From: an uncultured Ruthenibacterium sp.
Lineage (GTDB): Bacteria > Bacillota > Clostridia > Oscillospirales > Ruminococcaceae
Direction of reading: 5' to 3'
Assembly: GCA_910587145.1 (NCBI GenBank)
Contig: CAJUMH010000010.1
Span: forward strand, 6,555-70,554
DNA length: 64,000 nt
The notes beneath the pieces are model-generated. The model did no database searches. It was not told where the DNA came from and was given only the letters and a program-made list of their open reading frames with translations. The translations under genes and the position numbers were made by a program. This document shows positions 58,591 to 64,000 of the stretch, one piece after another; within the stretch, counting starts at the first letter, position 1; each line of letters opens with the position of its first letter.

Positions 58591-60321
58591 ATGCGACATG
58601 TTTCAAGATCCGTCCGTCTGCTGGCCGCCGTGCTGGCGGTGTGCCTGCTGGCCTGTTCCTGCGGCAACCGCGTCCGGCTGGATCCGTTTGAGCGCGCCGT
58701 CCATGAGGAGATTGATTTTGTCAGTCTGGAATACGTGCGCCCGGACATCGATGCGCTGGACGCTAAGATCGACGATGCGCTTGCCGCTGCGGAGCAGGGC
58801 GACGCGCAGACGACGATGACGCTGTACAACGAGATCCTGCACGCCATCAACGAGCTGGATACCATGAGCGGCGTGGCCGGCATCCGTTATGATCTGGATC
58901 TGACGGATACGTTTTATGAGGAAGAGAATCTGCTGCTGAGCGAGCAGTATACGCGCATCGACAACCGCATGAACGAGCTCACCGGCGCGATCCTCGCCTC
59001 GCCGTTCGCCAAGGCGGCGCGCGAATATTGGGGCGAGGATTTCATCGAGCGCTACGAGATCAACCGCAAGCTCAACTCGCCCGAGATCGAGGCGCTCAGC
59101 AAACAGGAAGACGAGCTTGTCAGCGCCTACCAGAAGGCGTCCGCAGAGGAGTTCAGCGTAGAGCACGACGGCACAGAATATACGATGGACGATCTGGATT
59201 ACAGCACCGAAGAGGGCATGGCGCTGTACGACGAAATTCAGGCAAGGCGCAACGCCGTGCTGGGACAGTATTATCTGGATCTGATCGATGTGCGCAGGCA
59301 GATTGCAGATAAGCTGGGCTACGACAGCTATATCGACTACGCCTATGACCTGCTTGGCCGCGATTTTACCAAAGAAGAGGCCGCCGCATTCAGCCAGGAC
59401 GTGGAGGAATGGCTCAGCTTTGTCGGCATTGTCGGCATGGTGTACAGCTATACCGAGCCGGACAGCGTGCAGGAGACGCTGGATTCGGTGCCTTTAAGCG
59501 AGGGGTTTGATTATCTGGAGGAGGCGCTGCGCGCCGAGGCCTTCCCCGAGACCATGTCGGAGGCGCTGGAGTATATGCGCCGCAACCGTCTGTACGATTT
59601 CGGCGGCGGCGCAAACCGCATGTCGGCGGGCTACAGCACCGAGCTTACGCAGTACGACGCGCCGTTCATGTTCATCAACACCGATTATTACACAGACCCG
59701 AGCACATTGTTCCACGAATTCGGCCATTATCACAACTTCTACTGCGAGGAGGAAATGATCTGGAACGACGGCATCAGCCTGGATCTTGCGGAGGTGCATT
59801 CTCAGGGCCTGGAGCTGCTGATGTTCAGCACCTACGAGGAGATGTACGGGGAGGATGCCGAGTGGATCGAGTACGACCAGCTGGTAAACATCATTTATTC
59901 GGTTCTTTCCGGCTGCGCGGAGGATTCGTTCCAGCAGGCCGTGTTTGAAGACCCGGATATGACGCTGGACGAGATGAACGCGCTGCACGCCGATTTGACA
60001 GAGCGGTTCATGGGCTATACCGATCCCTACGGCTGGGTGGATATCCACCATCATTTTGAAACGCCGTTCTATTATATCAGCTATGCCACCAGCGCCCTTT
60101 CGGCACTGGAGCTGTGGGTGGATTCGCTGGAAAACCGCGAAAAAGCCATAAAGATCTACAGCGAACTGACGCAGTACTGCGCAAACGCCGATTATCGCGA
60201 GACCCTGAAAAGCGTGGGCCTCTCCGACCCGTTCGACAGCGATTGCGTGGAGAGCATTGCCATGGCGCTTCACGAGGAGCTGGACATCGAGAACGCATAC
60301 AACACGATCGCGGGCGCATAA
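58591..60321 (+). CDS. M3-family oligoendopeptidase, lipoprotein
   Basis: A 576-residue zinc metallopeptidase. ATG 58591 has AAAGGAGATG, whereas ATG 58561 has no site. The signal peptide ends in LLACSCG, so it is a probable lipoprotein, unusual for a family that is mostly cytoplasmic. HEFGHYHNF at residues 375-383 is the HExxH-type zinc site in its M3 form (HEFGH), with the third ligand Glu in LDLAEVHSQGLELL. The YYISYATSALSALELW helix near the C-terminus is a family mark. It would trim short peptides at the outer face of the membrane. It is monocistronic, 112 bp after parC. Confidence 0.9.
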   Translation: MRHVSRSVRLLAAVLAVCLLACSCGNRVRLDPFERAVHEEIDFVSLEYVRPDIDALDAKIDDALAAAEQGDAQTTMTLYNEILHAINELDTMSGVAGIRYDLDLTDTFYEEENLLLSEQYTRIDNRMNELTGAILASPFAKAAREYWGEDFIERYEINRKLNSPEIEALSKQEDELVSAYQKASAEEFSVEHDGTEYTMDDLDYSTEEGMALYDEIQARRNAVLGQYYLDLIDVRRQIADKLGYDSYIDYAYDLLGRDFTKEEAAAFSQDVEEWLSFVGIVGMVYSYTEPDSVQETLDSVPLSEGFDYLEEALRAEAFPETMSEALEYMRRNRLYDFGGGANRMSAGYSTELTQYDAPFMFINTDYYTDPSTLFHEFGHYHNFYCEEEMIWNDGISLDLAEVHSQGLELLMFSTYEEMYGEDAEWIEYDQLVNIIYSVLSGCAEDSFQQAVFEDPDMTLDEMNALHADLTERFMGYTDPYGWVDIHHHFETPFYYISYATSALSALELWVDSLENREKAIKIYSELTQYCANADYRETLKSVGLSDPFDSDCVESIAMALHEELDIENAYNTIAGA

Positions 60322-60334
60322 CGCGCCCGCGATC
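60306..60334 (+). terminator. Hairpin across the M3 peptidase stop codon
   Basis: GATCGCGGGCGC and GCGCCCGCGATC form a perfect 12-bp stem; the 5-base loop (ATAAC) contains the stop codon TAA. There is no U-tract. It may stabilise the message end or be a weak terminator. Confidence 0.45.
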
Positions 60335-60352
60335 TAACCCACAATAAAAAAG

Positions 60353-60375
60353 CGCCCCGCACAAAGTGCGGGGCG
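60353..60375 (-). terminator. Terminator of rpmB
   Basis: On the minus strand a perfect 10-bp stem (CGCCCCGCAC / GTGCGGGGCG) with a TTT loop is followed by CTTTTTTATTG. Confidence 0.93.
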
Positions 60376-60390
60376 AAGCTGTGTTCGAGA

Positions 60391-60579
60391 TTAAACTGCA
60401 CGGGTAACTTTGCCCGAACGCAGGCAGCGGGTGCAGACGTGGATATAACGGGGGGAACCGTCCACCACGGCCTTCACTCTTTTTACATTGGGTTTCCATG
60501 TCCGGTTTGCACGTCGATGCGAGTGGGAGACCTTGATGCCAAAGCTGACGCCCTTCCCGCAGCAATCACATTTCGCCAT
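60391..60579 (-). CDS. rpmB: 50S ribosomal protein L28
   Basis: A 62-residue protein starting at ATG 60579 after AGAGGAGGTGC. The opening AKCDCCGKG and the CTRCLRSGKV element give the four-Cys zinc version of L28. SHSHRRANRTWKPNV is the conserved rRNA-binding stretch. It is monocistronic with a strong terminator. Keeping the zinc-type cysteines means it would be sensitive to zinc supply; a zinc-free paralogue is common but not seen here. Confidence 0.97.
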   Translation of the reverse strand: MAKCDCCGKGVSFGIKVSHSHRRANRTWKPNVKRVKAVVDGSPRYIHVCTRCLRSGKVTRAV

Positions 60580-60810
60580 TTTCCTGCACCTCCTCTTTCA
60601 ATATCCAAAGCGGGGAAAACCGGTTCAAATACGAGCCGTTCAGCCCTGCTTTACAAGCCGCTATAATAGTTTAGCAAATAACGCGGAAAAAAGCAAGGGT
60701 TTTTGCAAAATAAATCGGAGGATCCTAAAAAATGATGCGCAGATCTGCGCCCGGCACGGGCCGCGGCGCGCGGGCCGGGGCAAATTTTGCCCGGAAATCG
60801 GCCGTGCATC

Positions 60811-60839
60811 TTGCATTTTGCACCGGCCTGTGTTACACT
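60811..60839 (+). promoter_or_regulatory. Promoter of secG
   Basis: TTGCAT (60811-60816), a 17-bp spacer and TACACT (60834-60839) lie 73 bp upstream of secG. The other bases of the 332-bp divergent gap to rpmB show no gene. Confidence 0.65.
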
Positions 60840-60911
60840 ATTTTATAGTGTGGCCGTTCCCACAGCCCGCAGGCGGCAGGGATGCGCTGCAAAAACAGGA
60901 GGTTTCAAAAC

Positions 60912-61160
60912 ATGGGTGCTTTAGAAATTATCAGCGGCGTATTGCTCATTTTGTGCAGCATCGCGATCATTGTGCTGGTGCTGTTTCAGGAATCCAAGGG
61001 CAGCGGCCTTTCCGGCGCCATTGCCGGCGGTGAAATGATGGGCAACGAGGGACGTTCCCGTTCTTCCGGCGCGGTTTTGGCCAGATATACAAAGTATGTG
61101 GCCATCGCGTTTTTTGTACTTTCCATCCTTGTCTGCGTCATCAGCGTGTATCTGAAATAA
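60912..61160 (+). CDS. secG: Preprotein translocase subunit SecG
   Basis: An 82-residue protein with two membrane helices joined by a Gly/Ser-rich cytoplasmic loop. The start at 60912 follows ACAGGAGG. The conserved loop FQESKGSGLSGAIAGG is the SecG signature. SecG assists the SecYEG channel during protein export. It precedes rnr, the common Firmicute order secG-rnr(-smpB), but a strong terminator lies between them. Confidence 0.95.
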   Translation: MGALEIISGVLLILCSIAIIVLVLFQESKGSGLSGAIAGGEMMGNEGRSRSSGAVLARYTKYVAIAFFVLSILVCVISVYLK

Positions 61161-61164
61161 GCCC

Positions 61165-61200
61165 AAACGCCCGCCCGGTGTTCCAATCGGGCGGGCGTTT
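61165..61200 (+). terminator. Terminator between secG and rnr
   Basis: A perfect 13-bp stem, AAACGCCCGCCCG / CGGGCGGGCGTTT, with a 10-base loop and a short T-run (TTTTGCG). It would end most secG transcripts, so rnr depends on readthrough or its own promoter. Confidence 0.85.
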
Positions 61201-61253
61201 TGCGATTTAAGAGCTTTTGGGCGGCGGTAAAAGAGAAAGGAATCAGAAGATCC

Positions 61254-63356
61254 ATGGGCATCAAATCGAAGATCATCAAGGAGATTCAAAAAAAGCCGCG
61301 CAGTCTGCGCGAATTAAAGGCAAAGCTTGGCAACGATAAAAAAGTGGTGCGCGCGCTGGAAGAGCTGACGGCGCGCGGCAGGTTGACGCAGCACGCGGGG
61401 ATGTACGCCATTCCGGATGCGCGCGCGGCGCAGGCCGAGGAATGCGAGATCGTGAAGGTGGCCGAAAAATTCGGCTTTGCGCGCCCCGTGGCGGGCGGGC
61501 CGGATCTTTTTATCCCGGGCAGGGCGCTGCGCGGCGCGCTGCCGGGCGATACGGTGCTGGCAGCGCGGTCCCGGCATCCGCGCGATGCCGATTCGCCCGA
61601 GGGCGAGGTGCTGGCGGTATTAAAGGAGCAAAACCGCTTTACGGGCACGGTGGTGCAGGTGGACGGCGGACGGCTGGCGCTGGCGCCCGATGTCTGCCCG
61701 GCGTGCCTTTTGCCCATCAAAAAAAGCGCCGACGGCGGCGCGCGCGCGGGAGAAAAGGCCGCCGTAGAGCTGATCGAGCGCGGAGAGCGCCATGACGAGC
61801 ACCGCGCGGGAGTATCCATGCGCTTTGGCAGCGCCGAAGAGGCGCGGCACTGCGTAAAGGCGCTGCTGTACGCGGCCGGGCTTTCGCGTCATTTTCCGCA
61901 GAGCGTGAAGGAGGAGGCCAAGCGCATCCCCGCCGCCATCACCGAAGAGGAGCTGGCCGGCCGGCGCGATTTTCGCGCGCTGCCCGTATTTACCATTGAT
62001 GCGGCAGAGACAAAGGATATGGATGACGCGGTTTCCGTTGAGCGCACGCCTGCGGGCTACCGGCTGGGCGTGCATATTGCGGATGTGAGCCATTATGTGC
62101 GGCCGGGCAGCGCGCTGGATGCCGAGGCACTGGCGCGCGGAACGTCGGTGTATTATGCGGACAGCGTGATCCCCATGCTGCCGCGCGCCCTGTCGAACGG
62201 CATCTGCAGCCTGAACGAAGGGGAGGACCGCCTGACATTCTCCTGCCTGCTGGAGCTGGACGAGGACGGGCATGCAACGAACGCGGCATTTGCAAGATCC
62301 GTGATCCGTTCCCGCGTGAAAGGCGTGTACAGCGAGATCAACGCGCTGTGGAACGGCGGCGCAAGCGAGGCTGTTCGCGCGCGCTACGCCGCGGTGGAGC
62401 CGGAGCTTGCGCTGATGTACGAGCTGTACGGCAAGCTGGCCGCGCTGCGCGCGCAGCGCGGCGCGATGGAGATTGAAAGCGGCGAGGCAAAGCTGACGCT
62501 GGACGAAGAAGGCCGCTGCGTGGATGTGCAAAGGCGCGCGCGCGGCGACGCTGAGCGCATGATCGAAGAATTTATGCTGCTGGCCAATACCGCGGCGGCG
62601 TCTCTTGCACGGCGGCGGGGCATTCCGTTTGTGTACCGCGTGCACGAGGAACCAAAACCCGAACGCATCGAGGCGCTGAAGACGATGCTGGCCGCAGCGG
62701 GCGTGGAGCTTCGGTGCGCGGGCGCCGTACCCACGGCAAAGGAGCTGGCGGCGCTGCTGAACCAAACGCGCGGCACGGGGCTGGAGCGCATGGTGCACAC
62801 GGGGGTGCTGCGCAGCATGGCAAAGGCAAAATACGAGCCGCTGCCCAAAGGCCACTTTGGCCTGGCGCTTTCGGATTATGCGCATTTCACCTCGCCCATC
62901 CGGCGCTATCCGGATCTTGCAATCCACCGCATTCTGGCCGAGCTGTGCGCGGGCGCGCAGGCCGGTGCGCTGCGCGGCAAATATGAGGCGTTTGCGGCTG
63001 AGGCGTCGCAGCAATCCTCTTTGTGCGAGGTGCGCGCCATGCAGGTGGAGCGCGACGCAGAGGCCTGCTACAAGGCCGAATTTATGCGGCGCTTTATCGG
63101 CGATGCTGCGGACAACGTCTGGGAGGGCGTAATCTCGTCGGTGACGTCGTTCGGCGCTTATGTGGAACTGCCGAATACCGTTGAGGGGCTCGTGCGGGCC
63201 GCGGCACTCTCGGAGCATCCGCTGACGCTGACGGAGGACTGTGCGCTGTACGATGCGCAGACAGGGCGAAGCTGGCGCATTGGGGATAGCCTCCGCGTGC
63301 GTGCGGCGGCTGTGAACGTTGCCTGCGGACAGGTGGATTTTGTGCCGGCCGATTGA
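61254..63356 (+). CDS. rnr: Ribonuclease R
   Basis: A 700-residue 3'-5' exoribonuclease that degrades structured RNA. The start at 61254 gives the expected MGIKSKIIKEIQ opening, with AAGGAA upstream. Order of domains: winged-helix (1-65), cold-shock barrels (about 75-220), the RNB catalytic domain with DAAETKDMDDAVSVE (metal Asp cluster), and HFTSPIRRYPDL near its end. A C-terminal S1 domain (WEGVISSVTSFGAYVELPNT) ends the protein, without the long Lys-rich tail of enteric RNase R. The smpB gene, a common next neighbour, is not present here; a bofA-like gene follows instead. Confidence 0.96.
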   Translation: MGIKSKIIKEIQKKPRSLRELKAKLGNDKKVVRALEELTARGRLTQHAGMYAIPDARAAQAEECEIVKVAEKFGFARPVAGGPDLFIPGRALRGALPGDTVLAARSRHPRDADSPEGEVLAVLKEQNRFTGTVVQVDGGRLALAPDVCPACLLPIKKSADGGARAGEKAAVELIERGERHDEHRAGVSMRFGSAEEARHCVKALLYAAGLSRHFPQSVKEEAKRIPAAITEEELAGRRDFRALPVFTIDAAETKDMDDAVSVERTPAGYRLGVHIADVSHYVRPGSALDAEALARGTSVYYADSVIPMLPRALSNGICSLNEGEDRLTFSCLLELDEDGHATNAAFARSVIRSRVKGVYSEINALWNGGASEAVRARYAAVEPELALMYELYGKLAALRAQRGAMEIESGEAKLTLDEEGRCVDVQRRARGDAERMIEEFMLLANTAAASLARRRGIPFVYRVHEEPKPERIEALKTMLAAAGVELRCAGAVPTAKELAALLNQTRGTGLERMVHTGVLRSMAKAKYEPLPKGHFGLALSDYAHFTSPIRRYPDLAIHRILAELCAGAQAGALRGKYEAFAAEASQQSSLCEVRAMQVERDAEACYKAEFMRRFIGDAADNVWEGVISSVTSFGAYVELPNTVEGLVRAAALSEHPLTLTEDCALYDAQTGRSWRIGDSLRVRAAAVNVACGQVDFVPAD

Positions 63357-63538
63357 CGGCACGTTTATCGCGCATTAAGCGGCCGGATGCTCTCGGACAC
63401 GCGGCCGCAGGCTCCGGCCGCGGCCAGGGCCTGCAGGCGCAGCCGGAGCCCGAGGCGATGTTTTTCGGGCAGCGGCCGTTTCGCGCTGTGGTTCTATCCT
63501 TCGGCCTTGTCCGCATATACTGCGACGAGGTGAGAACG

Positions 63539-63805
63539 ATGATCCTGGTAGAAACGATCGCGCTGTTTGCGGCGCTACTCAGCACCGCAGGGGTGGTGCT
63601 GGCTGCCTCCAAAGCCAAGCGGCCGCTGCTGCGCGCATTGGGCAGCGCGGTGTGCGGCGCGGCCTCGCTGGGCGCGGTCAATCTGATGGCGGGCTATACG
63701 GGCGTTTCCATCGCACTGAATTACGCAACGGCGTTTGTGGCTGTTGTGCTCGGCGCGCCGGGCGTGATCACACTGCTGCTGATGCGGGTGCTGCTGCTGT
63801 TTTAG
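63539..63805 (+). CDS. BofA-family protein (pro-sigma-K processing inhibitor type)
   Basis: An 88-residue membrane protein. ATG 63539 has GAGGTGAG upstream; the frame is open further up, but only over unconserved DNA. It has two to three helices with the BofA pattern: KRPLLRALGSAVCGAASLGA, then NLMAGYTGVSIALNYATAFV, and LGAPGVITLLL at the end. In Bacillus, BofA holds the SpoIVFB protease inactive until the forespore signals. In Clostridia such genes are widespread, and not all act on sigma-K. With spoIIID at 47 kb it supports a spore-forming host. It stands alone, 182 bp behind rnr. Confidence 0.82.
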   Translation: MILVETIALFAALLSTAGVVLAASKAKRPLLRALGSAVCGAASLGAVNLMAGYTGVSIALNYATAFVAVVLGAPGVITLLLMRVLLLF

Positions 63806-63934
63806 GGCCGTTCCGGCGCTCGGCGCGCGCAAAAGCCTTCGCGCCCGGCGAGGGGCTGCGGCCTTTAAAAAACCTGCGGTGGGCAAAGGGTCCCCCCGCA
63901 CAAGGACAACAACAAAATACCGTTCAGAGCAATG

Positions 63935-63977
63935 CAAGAGGGCGGCAACCGATATACCTTCGGTTGCCGCCCTCTTG
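63935..63977. terminator. Perfect 17-bp hairpin near the right edge
   Basis: CAAGAGGGCGGCAACCG pairs with CGGTTGCCGCCCTCTTG around the 9-base loop ATATACCTT. There is no U-tract on either side. It may serve the bofA-like gene or a convergent gene outside the window. The bases 63806-63934 hold no gene. Confidence 0.6.
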
Positions 63978-64000
63978 TACTATAAATCATGATATTTAGC

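Overview
The window reads as chromosomal DNA of a GC-rich, endospore-forming Clostridia member, probably a gut Oscillospiraceae-like lineage. SpoIIID and a BofA-family protein point to sporulation. Strong AGGAGG ribosome sites, SpaA-type pili with sortases, an N-acetylhexosamine-kinase-like gene and a FeoA-FeoA-FeoB set fit an anaerobic, host-associated Firmicute. Small tandem repeats recur in and between genes.

Layout. Positions 1-7.5 kb hold a truncated SGNH hydrolase, a ferrous iron operon (feoA-feoA-feoB plus a Cys-rich peptide) with four copies of one operator-like palindrome, a damaged DUF3737/aldo-keto reductase locus, an Ogt-type DNA methyltransferase and tRNA-Arg. From 7.8 to 14.7 kb the minus strand carries a pantothenate-type ECF S component, a pantothenate-kinase-like protein lacking its catalytic aspartates, and a stripped-down type IV pilus-like set (PilT, PilC, four small membrane proteins, a transglutaminase-like lipoprotein).

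From 15.4 to 31.5 kb a plus-strand surface-structure locus runs: coiled-coil protein, signal peptidase I with a 60-bp repeat array, a 1,752-residue LPETG adhesin with His/Cys repeats and a fibro-slime domain, an LPATG pilin, a class C sortase, an unanchored pilin-like protein, two SipW-type secreted proteins, a two-proteins-in-one surface protein and a SipW-sortase B fusion. It joins sortase-pilus logic to TasA/SipW-type fibre logic and is the best candidate for an undescribed system.

From 32 to 36 kb come rimM-trmD, an HPr protein, a DMT permease and a four-tRNA cluster (Gly, Val, Asp, Phe). From 36.2 to 44.3 kb a minus-strand block holds a PotABCD-type importer, then an M20 amidohydrolase, a NifH-like ATPase that keeps both iron-sulfur cysteines, and an N-acyl-D-amino-acid deacylase. 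At 44.9-47.0 kb are two NeuD-type acyltransferases, the second fused to an N-acetylhexosamine-kinase-like domain. At 47-52 kb are spoIIID, a GNAT, three DNA-damage genes (nfo, alkD-like, MGMT-like), an HD protein and an aldehyde dehydrogenase. The end holds a Cys-rich tail-anchored protein, a type IIA topoisomerase pair, an M3 peptidase lipoprotein, rpmB, secG, rnr and a bofA-like gene.

All functions are inferred from motifs and family knowledge. No database search was run.
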